The position numbers and the translations under genes were made by a program. Below are positions 1 to 12,100 of a DNA stretch of 50,305 bases, piece after piece. Within the stretch, counting starts at the first letter, position 1. Each line of letters begins with the position of its first letter. The notes under the pieces were generated by a model. The model was not told the origin of the DNA and searched no databases. It saw nothing but the letters and a program-made list of their open reading frames with translations. Origin of the DNA: an uncultured SAR86 cluster bacterium (GTDB lineage Bacteria; Pseudomonadota; Gammaproteobacteria; Magnimaribacterales; D2472). The stretch lies in the NCBI GenBank assembly GCA_902520495.1, contig CABYNW010000006.1, forward strand, positions 1 through 50,305, in the 5' to 3' direction.

Positions 1-1492
<1,492 letters not shown>

Positions 1493-1612
1493 TATCATGT
1501 CTGTTGATTTTTAAATAAAAATCTAAATTTTATCTCGTATTTTGAACACCCACACGAGTAACCAAATATTTTAAAGAACAACCGACTCCATGGACGGGAA
1601 ACGTATTCTAAC
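1493..1612 (-). promoter_or_regulatory. rRNA leader with boxA and boxC-like elements and likely promoter -10
   Basis: On the minus strand upstream of 16S there is TGTTCTTTAAAA (1569-1580), which matches 10 of 12 positions of the enterobacterial rrn boxA TGCTCTTTAACA. GTGTGGGTGTTC (1544-1555) resembles the conserved boxC region, and it sits in the loop of a short CTCGT/ACGAG stem (1534-1558). Further upstream TAGAAT (1605-1610) is a plausible -10 followed by a G/C-containing discriminator; no good -35 is visible. In related bacteria these boxes recruit the Nus antitermination complex. An 8-bp A/T hairpin (1506-1523) lies between leader and mature 16S. Confidence 0.65.
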
Positions 1613-1655
1613 GGAGATATGTTTAAGAAGATAGCTTTTTATTTAATAATTTTAA

Positions 1656-3008
<1,353 letters not shown>

Positions 3009-3012
<4 letters not shown>

Positions 3013-4745
3013 GTTTTATTTCCCTTAGATAGCCACATATCTTTTAAACTTCCGTTAGGTGCAACCAACATTGGATAAACATGTTCATTAGGGTCAACAA
3101 AGATATCAACAAAAACTAGTTTATCTTTTATTGAAAAAGCTTTTTCAATCCCATTTTTTAATTCGGAGTTTTTTGTAATCTTAATTCCTACATGACCATA
3201 CGATTCAACCAAGCTTTTAAAGTCTGGCAATGAATCCTCATAGCTAATTGATGAATGTCTTCCATCGTAATTCATGTCCTGCCATTGTTTAACCATACCT
3301 AAAGATAAATTATTAATATTGAATATCTTAATTGGTAATTTATATTGAGAACAAGTTGAGAGCTCTTGAATACACATCTGTATACTTCCTTCTCCGGTAA
3401 TACATACCACTTCTTCATTAGGATAAGCAAGCTTTACTCCCATAGCTGAAGGCAATCCAAAACCCATAGTTCCAAGTCCACCTGAATTAATCCATTTTCT
3501 TGGTTCATCAAAATGATAATATTGTGCAGCAAACATTTGATGTTGCCCAACATCTGATGTAACAAATGCATCTCCTTTAGACGCTTGATAAATATGTTGC
3601 ACTACTGCCTGAGGTAATATTGGTTTATCATCAGATGTATCTTTATAAAGATCATGATTAAGACCATGACTGTTTTTCCATTCAGCAATTTGAGCATGCC
3701 ATTTTTGAATTTTAGTACTATCAATTTCAGCTGATCTTTTTTTAATTAATGAATTAATTGCTGTAAGTGAATTCTTGACCTGTCCAAAAACTGCAATATC
3801 AGCTTCTATAATTTTTGATACTGAAGAATGATCTACATCAAAATGTACTATTTGTGCATTAGGTGCAAATTTTTCAGGTGTGTTTGTAATTCTGTCATCG
3901 AACCTTGCTCCAATCGCAAGAATTAAATCAGCGTTATGCATTGCCATATTTGCTTGAAATGTTCCATGCATGCCAAGCATGCCTAAAAATTTTTCATCCG
4001 TTGCTGGATAGACTCCTAATCCCATGAGAGTATTTGTAACCGGTACATTTATGTAACTATTTAGCTCTTTCAATTCTTCAGAGGCATTGCTTGATATAGT
4101 CCCTCCACCTGCATATATAACTGGCTGATTGGCATTTAATATTGCTTCTACAACTCTCTCAATTTGCAAAGGATCAGGATCTAATGGTGGATTGTAAGAT
4201 CTAATATTAACTTCTTTAGGATACTCAAAATCAAATAGGTTATCTGGGCTTGTTATATCCTTAGGTATGTCTATTACAACTGGTCCTTGCCTACCAGATG
4301 TTGCTATATGAAAAGCCTCTTTAACTATTTGAGCAATATTAGATTGATGATCTACAGTAAAACTATGTTTAACGATAGGTCTTGATATACCAATCATATC
4401 TGTTTCTTGAAAGGCATCAGTGCCAATTAAATGGCTCTGGACCTGTCCAGATATAACAATCATAGGTATTGAATCCATAAAAGCAGTGGCTATTCCTGTG
4501 ATGGCGTTTGTTGCACCTGGTCCTGATGTCACCATAACCACTCCAGGTTTACCAGTTGCTCTTGCATATCCATCAGCTGCATGAGTAGCACCTTGTTCAT
4601 GTCTAACAAGAATATGTTGCATTTCTTTTTGTTGAAAAATTGAATCATAGATATGCAGAGCAGCCCCACCGGGATACCCAAAAATATATTCAACTCCCTC
4701 ATTTATAAGGGATTGAATTAACATATCATTTCCAGCTAACTTCAT
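3009..4745 (-). CDS. ilvB: Acetolactate synthase catalytic subunit
   Basis: ThDP- and FAD-dependent acetohydroxyacid synthase, the first common step of branched-chain amino-acid synthesis. At 578 aa it has the normal length. The catalytic Glu is at residue 50 (VRHEQGATHAADGYAR). The FAD-domain stretch with GMHGT...GARFDDR is around 258-285. The ThDP/Mg motif begins GEGSIQM at 451 and ends NN at 478-479. The Asp normally found in GDG is Glu here (codon GAA, 3390-3392), and the usual N in QMNIQEL is C. It closely resembles the E. coli IlvI type. First gene of ilvB-ilvH-ilvC. Confidence 0.96.
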
Positions 4746-4766
4746 AATAAATTCCTAAGACAAAGG

Positions 4767-4796
4767 TTTATACAATAATCTTACTTATAAAAACAA
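4767..4796 (-). promoter_or_regulatory. Possible promoter of ilvB-ilvH-ilvC
   Basis: On the minus strand upstream of ilvB, TTGTTT (4791-4796) is followed after 18 bases by TATAAA (4767-4772), about 20 bases before the start codon. The -10 is good and the -35 is weak. No leader peptide rich in Leu, Val or Ile is visible in the 66-bp gap, so classical ilv attenuation is not supported. Confidence 0.35.
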
Positions 4797-4811
4797 GTTT
4801 TTTTCATATTT

Positions 4812-5747
4812 TTAAATATGTTTTTTAAACCTTTTAATTAAATTTTTCATGTCTTCATGCATTGGCACTTCAAAATTAAGTATCTCATTTGTATGTGGGT
4901 CTTCAAATGACAATCTATATGAATGTAAAGCCTGTCTAGGGAAATCTCTTATCACATCAACTAAATCACTTCGAGTTTCTTTAGCAATATGCTTTGAAGG
5001 GTTATATATTTTATCTCCAATAATAGGAAGCTTCTTGCTGCTTAAATGAACTCTTATTTGATGTGTTCTTCCAGTTTTGATTGAAATATCTAATAAAGAA
5101 TAATTTTGAAAGCTTTCTTCTAATCTGACAAATGAAAATGCTTCTTTGCCATCAGGTCTTACTGCCATCTTAGTTCTATTGTTTTTATCTCTGCCAATTG
5201 GATCTGTGATTTCAAAGCTACCAATAATTTTACCTACCACAATTGCTTTATAATTTTTTTTAACTTTTCTTTCTTGAAGTAGTTGTACAAAGTAATTTCT
5301 AAACTTCTCAGTTTTAGCAATTAAAATAATTCCTGAAGTATCTTTATCGAGTCTATGGACAATTCCAGCTCGAGGAATGTTTCTTAATTCTGGAAATCTA
5401 AAAAGCAATCCATTCGCAAGAGTGCCGTCATGACATCCAGCACCAGGGTGCATTATTAAATTGCTTGGCTTATTAATAATTAGGTATTCATTTTCTTCCT
5501 TGATTACTTCAAAGTGTATTTCTTCTGGTTCCCAGGATGTTTTGATTTCCGATATAGGATTTATTTCGATCTCATCATCTGTATGGACTGTTTCTTTAGG
5601 AGATGCTAGCTCATTATTTAATAGGATCCTCCCCTCAATAATCCATTTTTTGAGTTGAGTTCTAGAAAAATCCTCAAAAATTATTGAAGAAGCCTTATCT
5701 AATCTCATGCCTGAAAACTCTTCAGATACTTTCTTTACTATTTGCAT
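4812..5747 (-). CDS. rluD: 23S rRNA pseudouridine synthase RluD
   Basis: Isomerises uridines 1911, 1915 and 1917 of 23S rRNA helix 69 in E. coli. The sequence shows an N-terminal S4 RNA-binding domain (about 11-60) and a RluA-family catalytic core with HRLDKDTSG at 131-139, where D134 is the expected catalytic Asp. The late motif GRTHQIRVHLSS is also present. Length 311 aa is normal. It is divergent from bamD, the same arrangement as in E. coli and Pseudomonas, which favours RluD over RluA or RluC. Confidence 0.93.
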   Translation of the reverse strand: MQIVKKVSEEFSGMRLDKASSIIFEDFSRTQLKKWIIEGRILLNNELASPKETVHTDDEIEINPISEIKTSWEPEEIHFEVIKEENEYLIINKPSNLIMHPGAGCHDGTLANGLLFRFPELRNIPRAGIVHRLDKDTSGIILIAKTEKFRNYFVQLLQERKVKKNYKAIVVGKIIGSFEITDPIGRDKNNRTKMAVRPDGKEAFSFVRLEESFQNYSLLDISIKTGRTHQIRVHLSSKKLPIIGDKIYNPSKHIAKETRSDLVDVIRDFPRQALHSYRLSFEDPHTNEILNFEVPMHEDMKNLIKRFKKHI

Positions 5748-5832
5748 ATGAACTTATTCAAAAAAAATTGTTCTAATTTTATGTTTTTAAAGACCAAAAT
5801 GTAATTATGCAGGTAAAATAAATAATCAAATA

Positions 5833-6648
5833 ATGGAAAATAAAATTTATTCTCAAAAATATAACATTTTAATGGTATTAATGGCTTCTATTTTAGTCGG
5901 ATGCAATTCTGATGGCCCTGAAATTGAGCAGCCTGAAAAAATTTATTACGATCAAGCTCAAAAGAGAATGAATGCAAAAAATTACTTCGGTGCAATAGAG
6001 TCTCTTGAGGCAATAGAAAATAGATATCCATTTGGTGTATATGCTGAACAAGCTCAAGTAGAATTAATATATGCTCATTTCATGAATTCAGAAACTGAGG
6101 CATCGCATACAGCAGCTGAAAAATTTATTCGTCTTCATCCAAGGCATCCAAATATTGATTATGCATATTTCATGAAGGGACTTTCAAGTTACACAAGAGA
6201 TAGAGAATTTTTAACTAGGGTTTCAGACACTGACTTGTCTAATAGAGATATTTCAGGTGCAAAAGAATCATTTGCAGAACTTACAGAATTCTTAACAAGA
6301 TTTCCTGATAGTCAGTATGCGCCATATGCAAAACAAAGAAATGTATATCTAAGAAATATGATTGCAAAGAATGAGTTAGCTGCAGCAGACTATTACCTTA
6401 CAATTGATGCTTATATTGCAGCAATAAGAAGAGCAAACTATGTCATTGAAAATATTCCAAATTCTAGTGAGAATTATAGAGCGCTTAAGGTTTTAGAAGT
6501 AAGCTATGATGCTCTTGGATACTCTAATTTACTTGATGATTTAAGAGTCGTAATAAATATTAACTATCCTGATCAGGAATCTATACAGAAGTCTCAACAA
6601 AAAAGCTGGTCATGGAATTTTTTAAATAATACAAAACCTAATAAATAA
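5833..6648 (+). CDS. bamD: Outer-membrane assembly lipoprotein BamD
   Basis: Essential lipoprotein of the BAM complex that inserts beta-barrel proteins into the outer membrane. A lipoprotein signal peptide ends in the lipobox LVGC with the lipidated Cys at residue 24. The rest is a run of helical TPR-like repeats, typical of BamD/ComL (for example YGAIESLEAIENRYPFG-like and RFPDSQYAPYAKQR stretches). Length 271 aa is slightly above the 245 aa of E. coli. It is divergent from rluD with 85 bp between the start codons. A small membrane protein follows after 7 bp. Confidence 0.93.
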   Translation: MENKIYSQKYNILMVLMASILVGCNSDGPEIEQPEKIYYDQAQKRMNAKNYFGAIESLEAIENRYPFGVYAEQAQVELIYAHFMNSETEASHTAAEKFIRLHPRHPNIDYAYFMKGLSSYTRDREFLTRVSDTDLSNRDISGAKESFAELTEFLTRFPDSQYAPYAKQRNVYLRNMIAKNELAAADYYLTIDAYIAAIRRANYVIENIPNSSENYRALKVLEVSYDALGYSNLLDDLRVVININYPDQESIQKSQQKSWSWNFLNNTKPNK

Positions 6649-6655
6649 TAATAAA

Positions 6656-6874
6656 GTGGTGTTATTAAAATTATTACCGCTATTAATACCTCTTCTTATA
6701 TATCTCTTAACAAAAATGGCTAGAGCCTATGTAAGTAAAATTATATTTACCAAGCAAAATAGAAAGTCTGAACAAATGTTAAGCTGTTCAGTATGCGGAA
6801 CTTATGTTCATGAGTCTCTAGTAATTAAAAAATATGGTAGCAGCTATTGTTCAAAAGGTTGTTCTAAGTCTTGA
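6656..6874 (+). CDS. Small membrane protein with Cys-rich tail (PP0621-like)
   Basis: 72 aa. One N-terminal hydrophobic segment (about residues 3-18) is followed by a basic stretch and a C-terminal CSVC...YCSKGC pattern that could bind zinc. This layout and the position right after bamD resemble the small PP0621-type proteins of gammaproteobacteria, for which I know no function. The chosen start is GTG at 6656 (a second GTG follows at once). No clear ribosome-binding site is visible, so it may be translated by coupling to bamD. The 3' end overlaps the convergent RND gene by 11 bp. Confidence 0.7.
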   Translation: MVLLKLLPLLIPLLIYLLTKMARAYVSKIIFTKQNRKSEQMLSCSVCGTYVHESLVIKKYGSSYCSKGCSKS

Positions 6875-9800
6875 TCTTCTTCAATAAAATGAACATTGCA
6901 GGGATATATAATAAAGCGGTCATTGTTGCTCCCAAAACGCCGATACTCATTCCCCAGGCTAAAGGCCTAAAGAAAATATTCGCAAAAATAAGTGGTAAGA
7001 ATCCACCTAAAGTTGTTAAAGAAGTTGTAATAATATGTCTGGTTGATCTAATAACAACCTCAATTAAATCAGCCTTTGTCATTGCAATTTGATTAGCTTT
7101 TTCTTTGATATGAGATAGAACGATAATCGAATCATTTATTGAGAGACCTATTAAACCTAGAGCACCAACTGTTCCAATAAATCCATAATTTTGTTGACCA
7201 ACTTTTAATCCTAAAAAAGAAAGTCCTACGGAAAAAATAGCTACAGATAAAATGATTGCCGTTTGCCTAAATGAATTTAATGCAAAAACTAAACCTATGG
7301 TAATTAACAAAATATAAATAATTGCCGATGAATATATTTGGGATTGAGATTGGCCCCTAGATTCAGCCTCACCACCAACTATTATTGAATACCCAGGTGG
7401 TAAATTCCTTTTAAATTCATTAAATTTTTCTTCTAAATATTGCTCTGTTTTATGTGGAAGTGTTCCTGTCCATATCCATCCTTCAACTTGATTGACTCTT
7501 TGGCTATTTCTTCTTGTAACATATGAAGTCGTTTTGTTAATTGTGGCTTCACCATAATTTCCAATAAAATCTATACCATTTTGGGTGGGTATAGATAGAT
7601 AGCTAGTATCACCAATTATGTCTGAGGATTCTCTTATACCTTTAACCCTAATTGGTATTTCTTTGTTTGAGTCAAGCATGGAACTTACAATAATTCCATT
7701 ATTTTCAGCATATAATTCATTCACAAGAAGTTCAGTATTTTTACCAGATAGTGAAACATTAGAACTATTAAATTCAAATTCTATATTGGTATTTGAATAG
7801 CCTGCTAAAGATTTCGTATGGCTAACGTCTGGCGCATCATTGATAATTAACTCTAATTCTGAACCAATAGCTCTTAAAACATTTTCATCATCACCAATAA
7901 TAGAATATTGGATATCAGAAAATACTGGAGGTCCCGATTGAAAACTATCGACAAAAATAATCAGATCAGAATTTTTGGCAACCAACATTTTTGAAAGCTC
8001 TGGTAAATTATCAATCATTTCAAAATAATCTTTTGCAAATAAGACTGCTTGTGCATGATTATTGGCGCCATTTTTCTCTTCACCACCAACAATATTCATT
8101 AGCACCCTGGGCATCCATCTTCCTATAAACCAATAATCTCTATCTAATTCAATAAGATTGCTATCAATTATCTGTTGTCTTAATTCTTGAACTCTTTCTA
8201 GTGTTTTAGTTGAAGATGAATTTGTAGGCAACTCTATATGTATGCGGAACATATCTCTATCATTTGCTGGAAAGAAATCTTTTGGAATTGTGCTAAATAA
8301 CAAAAAACCAAGCATGGGCAAAGAAATTGAAATTAATATTGCACGTCTTGGAACATCAAAAGCCCAAGTAAGAAATTCTCTATATTTTTTGAGAATTTTT
8401 TCATTCTTATACCCCTCTTCATGAACATTTATATTGGCAAAATATGGAATACGCTCCATATAACTCATCAAAACTGGAACCATTATTAATGCTAACAATA
8501 ATGACGAAATAATTGACATGATAACTGTTAGAGCCATCCCGCCCACAAATTCAATACTAGAGCCCTCTCCGGTAACTATAGGCATAAAGGCAAAAACAGT
8601 TGTTGCAGTTGCAGCAGCTAATGGGGTTGAGATATGAACTAATGTTTGATTAATAGATTCTCTTATTGAGAGTCCAATTGATCTTCTATATTTGTAGTCT
8701 TCAACAACTATAATTCCATTATCAATTAATAAACCTAGGGCAATAATTATTCCAGTAATAGATGTCTGATGAAGAGGTAGATCTATTAATCTGCAACCAA
8801 GTAAAACAAGTGAAACTGAAAATGGCAAAATAGCAGTTACTATTATTCCTGGTCTAATTCCTAAAAAAAAGAAACTTAGGCTTAATACAAAAAAAGATGC
8901 TAATGAAAAGCTCTTAATCAGCTCACCAAATTTACTAGAAACGTATATAGACTCATCATATATTCGCTCTATTTGAAATTCTTCTGGCAATGTTTGTCGC
9001 ATATCATCAACTTGATCATCTACGTTTTCTACATATTCAAAAACTCTTTGAGAGAAAGAGCCTGTAGCAGATACTGATATAACCCTTCTGCCGTTATATA
9101 AAAATATATCCTCAATTGGATTTGCTGGTTGCATGGAAACTTCAGCAATATCTTGAAGTCTGATGATTTCTGATTGATTTATTACCTTTACTGGTATCTC
9201 GCCAATCTTTTGTGGGCTGGTAATATTATCTTTTAATCTTATTAAAAATTCTGAATATTCATCAGAAACTACTCCAATAGGCTTCTTATTATCGTAGGAC
9301 CTAATTGCTAAACTAATTTCTTGATATGTTAATCCCAAAGATGACATTTTTGCTGAATCAACTTCAACAACTATTTCTTCTTCTGCTTCACCATATATAG
9401 CTGTTTTTTCTGTTCCTGGAACAGAACTTAATTTTTTTTGAAGTTGTTGCGCTAGCCTAGACATCATAATGATTGGTTCACTGCCTTCGCCTTTCCAATC
9501 AATAATATATTCAACTGTTATGGGAGGACCTGATGACCTTTCAAGCAACATTGTTGTTTCATCAGGCATCTCTATTTGATCAATTTTATTTTGAACTTTT
9601 GACCATACTTCTTCTATTAATGCTGGCGGAACACTTTGACGTAATTCAACAACCGTTTCAGAAAAACCTTGAGTTATTACAGATGATAGATCTTCAATAT
9701 CAAGCTCAACAATTTCTCTTAATTTATTTTCAAGATTATCAACAACTTGAGTTTCTATTCTCTCTGGCGTAGCTCCAGGATAAGAAATCGTAACAGTTGC

Positions 9801-9932
9801 CCATCTCTCAGCCAGCTCTGGATTCTCTTGAATTGGTAATGTGAAAACTGAAGAAATTCCAGATAGCAATATAAAGGCTAGAGTTAAAAAGAGAATTCTT
9901 GGTCTATCAAGAAAAATGCTTATAAATTTCAT
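6864..9932 (-). CDS. RND efflux transporter, inner-membrane pump (HAE1/MexK-TriC-like)
   Basis: Proton-driven inner-membrane component of a tripartite efflux pump. At 1022 aa it has the usual RND layout: TM1 at about 12-31, a first porter loop, TM2-6 at about 340-490, a second loop, and TM8-12 at about 860-1015. The TM4 proton-relay region reads LLIDNGIIVVED (401-412), so the second Asp of the AcrB DD pair is Asn; TM10 carries SINDSIIVLS. These variants are typical of the MexK/TriC branch rather than AcrB. It lies 5 bp downstream of its adaptor gene. Substrate cannot be told. No outer-membrane gene is adjacent; a tolC-like gene at 41526 shares the operator. Confidence 0.93.
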   Translation of the reverse strand: MKFISIFLDRPRILFLTLAFILLSGISSVFTLPIQENPELAERWATVTISYPGATPERIETQVVDNLENKLREIVELDIEDLSSVITQGFSETVVELRQSVPPALIEEVWSKVQNKIDQIEMPDETTMLLERSSGPPITVEYIIDWKGEGSEPIIMMSRLAQQLQKKLSSVPGTEKTAIYGEAEEEIVVEVDSAKMSSLGLTYQEISLAIRSYDNKKPIGVVSDEYSEFLIRLKDNITSPQKIGEIPVKVINQSEIIRLQDIAEVSMQPANPIEDIFLYNGRRVISVSATGSFSQRVFEYVENVDDQVDDMRQTLPEEFQIERIYDESIYVSSKFGELIKSFSLASFFVLSLSFFFLGIRPGIIVTAILPFSVSLVLLGCRLIDLPLHQTSITGIIIALGLLIDNGIIVVEDYKYRRSIGLSIRESINQTLVHISTPLAAATATTVFAFMPIVTGEGSSIEFVGGMALTVIMSIISSLLLALIMVPVLMSYMERIPYFANINVHEEGYKNEKILKKYREFLTWAFDVPRRAILISISLPMLGFLLFSTIPKDFFPANDRDMFRIHIELPTNSSSTKTLERVQELRQQIIDSNLIELDRDYWFIGRWMPRVLMNIVGGEEKNGANNHAQAVLFAKDYFEMIDNLPELSKMLVAKNSDLIIFVDSFQSGPPVFSDIQYSIIGDDENVLRAIGSELELIINDAPDVSHTKSLAGYSNTNIEFEFNSSNVSLSGKNTELLVNELYAENNGIIVSSMLDSNKEIPIRVKGIRESSDIIGDTSYLSIPTQNGIDFIGNYGEATINKTTSYVTRRNSQRVNQVEGWIWTGTLPHKTEQYLEEKFNEFKRNLPPGYSIIVGGEAESRGQSQSQIYSSAIIYILLITIGLVFALNSFRQTAIILSVAIFSVGLSFLGLKVGQQNYGFIGTVGALGLIGLSINDSIIVLSHIKEKANQIAMTKADLIEVVIRSTRHIITTSLTTLGGFLPLIFANIFFRPLAWGMSIGVLGATMTALLYIPAMFILLKKIKT

Positions 9933-9937
9933 CTTCT

Positions 9938-10906
9938 CTAATTAATTTTTTTACCTTCAATAATTTTAGATGCTCCACCCAAAACCACTAAATCACCATT
10001 CTTTATAGTGCCACTAACAAAAGCATAGTCATTTTCAAAGTAAACTATTTCAACAATATCTCTAACAACAATATTGTTACTGTCTATTGTGTAGATCGTC
10101 CATAAACCTTGATCTGATTGAGAGAGAGATTTTAAAGGAACCCAAGTACCTTTTGCTTGTTTAGAAATTTTTAATTGCAGATTTGCTATTGAACCTGGAT
10201 TAAAGAATTCACTAAATTTAAATATTGCCAATCTGCTATTTGAGCCACCTGGAGACATTGGTGCTAACTTTGAAAAAGTTGCCTTTACTATTTCTCCATC
10301 AAACTTAAAATTATATTTTTCTTCAAGCTGCATATCTTGTAAATAGATAACAGGTACAGAAATATGTGCTTCAACAAAATTTGAATCAATGATCTCAAGT
10401 ATAGGGATTCCTGAGTTGATTACTGTACCTGTATCTAAAAATCTATTTTGAATAACTCCATTAAAAGGAGAAATAAGACTGGTTTGCTCTAATTTAACTT
10501 TATAAAACTCATATTGAGATTCTGCAATAATAAAGTCTGATTTAGCTTTATCTAAATCTTGTATCGATATATGCCCTTGTTTTCTTAGGTCTTCAAATCT
10601 TTCTAAAATTTGTTTGGAAAGATCATAACTAGCTTTTGCTTGATTAACTTGCGCAAGAGCTTCTCTATCATCTAATTTTGCAAGTATCTCGCCTTCATTA
10701 ACTGAATCACCAACGTCCACATTAATCTTTTTTATCTTCCCTGGTATTTCAAAAGCCAATTTTGATTGCTCTATTGGAAGAAGTTTACCGGGGAACTCTT
10801 TAGTAATTGAATAAGAATTTAGGATTTTTACTTCCAGAACTTCTATAGAAGAAACCTTTGACGGAAAAATAAATCCAATTAAAAGTAAATATTTAAAATT
10901 TGACAT
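9938..10906 (-). CDS. RND efflux periplasmic adaptor subunit
   Basis: Membrane-fusion protein linking the RND pump to an outer-membrane channel. It has a cleavable N-terminal signal (about 1-20, no lipobox Cys), then the split lipoyl halves (AFEIPGKIKKINVDVGDSV near 48-66, and SPFNGVIQNRFLDTGTVI near 145-162). A coiled-coil hairpin (about 82-140) and beta-barrel and membrane-proximal domains complete it. Length 322 aa is short but normal for this branch. First gene of the adaptor-pump operon; two copies of the shared operator lie 18-66 bp upstream of its start, where they would control it. Confidence 0.92.
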   Translation of the reverse strand: MSNFKYLLLIGFIFPSKVSSIEVLEVKILNSYSITKEFPGKLLPIEQSKLAFEIPGKIKKINVDVGDSVNEGEILAKLDDREALAQVNQAKASYDLSKQILERFEDLRKQGHISIQDLDKAKSDFIIAESQYEFYKVKLEQTSLISPFNGVIQNRFLDTGTVINSGIPILEIIDSNFVEAHISVPVIYLQDMQLEEKYNFKFDGEIVKATFSKLAPMSPGGSNSRLAIFKFSEFFNPGSIANLQLKISKQAKGTWVPLKSLSQSDQGLWTIYTIDSNNIVVRDIVEIVYFENDYAFVSGTIKNGDLVVLGGASKIIEGKKIN

Positions 10907-10923
10907 TTTTTTATAAAAATCCT

Positions 10924-10944
10924 AATGTATGCAGTGTAAACATT
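10924..10944. promoter_or_regulatory. TetR-type operator, site 1 (RND/tetR intergenic)
   Basis: A 21-bp imperfect palindrome with AATGT and ACATT ends and core GCAGTGTAA; 8 of 10 base pairs of the dyad match. It lies in the 77-bp region between the divergent starts of the adaptor gene (10906) and tetR (10984). It is 20/21 identical to the complement of the site at 41485-41505 and 18/21 identical to site 2. Binding by the adjacent regulator is inference. Confidence 0.75.
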
Positions 10945-10951
10945 AATGGAT

Positions 10952-10972
10952 TATGTAAGCAGTGTCAACATT
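10952..10972. promoter_or_regulatory. TetR-type operator, site 2 (RND/tetR intergenic)
   Basis: Second 21-bp copy, in the same orientation as site 1 and 28 bp further on (start to start). It differs from site 1 at three positions. Its complement contains a perfect TTGACA (10963-10968), which could be the -35 of the adaptor-pump operon, so a bound repressor would block that promoter. It ends 11 bp before the tetR start codon, compatible with autoregulation. Confidence 0.72.
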
Positions 10973-10983
10973 GTGATAATAAA

Positions 10984-11592
10984 ATGAAAACATATCATCA
11001 CGGAAATCTTAAAGAAGAGCTTGTAAAGATTGCATGCAGGTTATGCGAAAAAGATGGATATAACAAACTAAGTATTAGATCTTTAGCAAAAGAAAGTAAA
11101 GTTTCGCAAACTGCACCATATAGACATTTTAAAACAAAAGAAGATCTTTATGCAGCGGTTGTGAAAGAGGGTTTTGATAAGCTCAATAAAGAAATGTCAT
11201 CTATAGAATCTAAGAATCCAAAAAATTATCTTATTAATTGTGGGAAGTCGTATATTAATTTCGGCCTTAAAAATTCAAACACATATGACCTAATGTTTGG
11301 AACCGCTGTTAAAAATTATGCAGACCATCCTGAGCTTAATGATTCAGCAAATAACTTATTTCAAATCTTATTATCCAGCTTTAAAAAGTTATCTGATGAT
11401 GATGATGAGATAGTCGCTTTTAAATGTATAACTTTATGGTCTATGGTTCATGGATTAGTTGGAATTATTAGAAAAGTAAACATTGCTGGTGATGGAAATA
11501 AAAATGGCCCAATGCCATTTGCCAATCAAATATCAAAAAATCTCGATTTCCACTTAGATAAGGTTATAACAGGTCTGATTGAAACTAGCTAA
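10984..11592 (+). CDS. TetR family regulator with WHG C-terminal domain
   Basis: Predicted repressor of the neighbouring efflux pump. I start it at ATG 10984, which gives MKTYHHGNLKEEL, the usual beginning of this TetR subgroup, and 202 aa. An in-frame ATG at 10900 would add 28 residues, but that stretch is the operator region and overlaps the adaptor start, so I reject it. The HTH is around LSIRSLAKESKVSQTAPYRH. The C-terminal half has WSMVHGLVGI, the signature of the WHG-type ligand domain. It is divergent from the adaptor gene with two operator copies between them. The ligand is unknown. Confidence 0.9.
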   Translation: MKTYHHGNLKEELVKIACRLCEKDGYNKLSIRSLAKESKVSQTAPYRHFKTKEDLYAAVVKEGFDKLNKEMSSIESKNPKNYLINCGKSYINFGLKNSNTYDLMFGTAVKNYADHPELNDSANNLFQILLSSFKKLSDDDDEIVAFKCITLWSMVHGLVGIIRKVNIAGDGNKNGPMPFANQISKNLDFHLDKVITGLIETS

Positions 11593-11602
11593 TCTGATAA
11601 TC

Positions 11603-12067
11603 TTATCGGTATTCTCCATCAACATAGGTCAATGTTGAAATATCATTAGAATAATTTGCATCCTTAACAAGCCCAACAACAATAGTATGGGTATGGTATG
11701 AAGTAAGTTTATCCACTTTGCAGAAAATATTTGCTTGAGCATTTCTTAAATATGGAATTTGTTCAATATCCCAATTATCATCTTTGAATCTTTCTTCATA
11801 TCTATCTTCATCTGAGCATATATTTGATAGTCCCTCTTGATTCTTATTTAATAAATTGATGCAAAATTTTGAATCAATTTTTAAGGTATCATGAATTCTT
11901 GAAGACTTGTTTATACAAATTAATAAGCTTGGTGGATCCATTGATATAGATGTTACAGAAGAAACAGTGATTGCATTGGGGTCTCCATTTTCATCTTTGT
12001 TAGACATAATGCTTACAGAATAAATATATCGCCGCATTGCTAGTCTAAAATTATCTTGAATACTCAT
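11603..12067 (-). CDS. Flavin reductase-like FMN-binding split-barrel protein
   Basis: 154 aa. The beginning (FRLAMRRYIYSVSIMS) and ITVSSVTSISMDPPSLLICIN are typical of the flavin-reductase-like domain found in the reductase partners of two-component monooxygenases, and FCINLL is the next conserved strand. The C-terminal end is shorter than in many relatives. Such proteins reduce FMN or FAD with NAD(P)H, but no oxygenase partner is nearby, so the substrate and role are open. It is convergent with tetR (10 bp gap) and divergent from rsmD (33 bp between starts). Confidence 0.82.
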   Translation of the reverse strand: MSIQDNFRLAMRRYIYSVSIMSNKDENGDPNAITVSSVTSISMDPPSLLICINKSSRIHDTLKIDSKFCINLLNKNQEGLSNICSDEDRYEERFKDDNWDIEQIPYLRNAQANIFCKVDKLTSYHTHTIVVGLVKDANYSNDISTLTYVDGEYR

Positions 12068-12100
12068 AGTATGAATTATACTTAAAGAAAAATATTATAG

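Noticed and set aside
1506-1523. Hairpin GATTTTTA/TAAAAATC near the 16S 5' end
   Set aside because: Pure A/T stem with a two-base loop in AT-rich DNA; more likely part of the rRNA leader or chance than a terminator.
4746-4811. ilv leader peptide or attenuator
   Set aside because: No short frame rich in Leu, Ile or Val and no terminator/antiterminator pair in the gap before ilvB.
4793-4826. CATATTT/AAATATG hairpin at the end of rluD
   Set aside because: Weak A/T stem inside coding sequence without a GC core; not convincing as a terminator.
10900-10983. Upstream ATG extending TetR by 28 residues
   Set aside because: The extra stretch consists of the operator repeats and overlaps the divergent adaptor gene start; family members begin at the MKTYHHGNLKEEL position.
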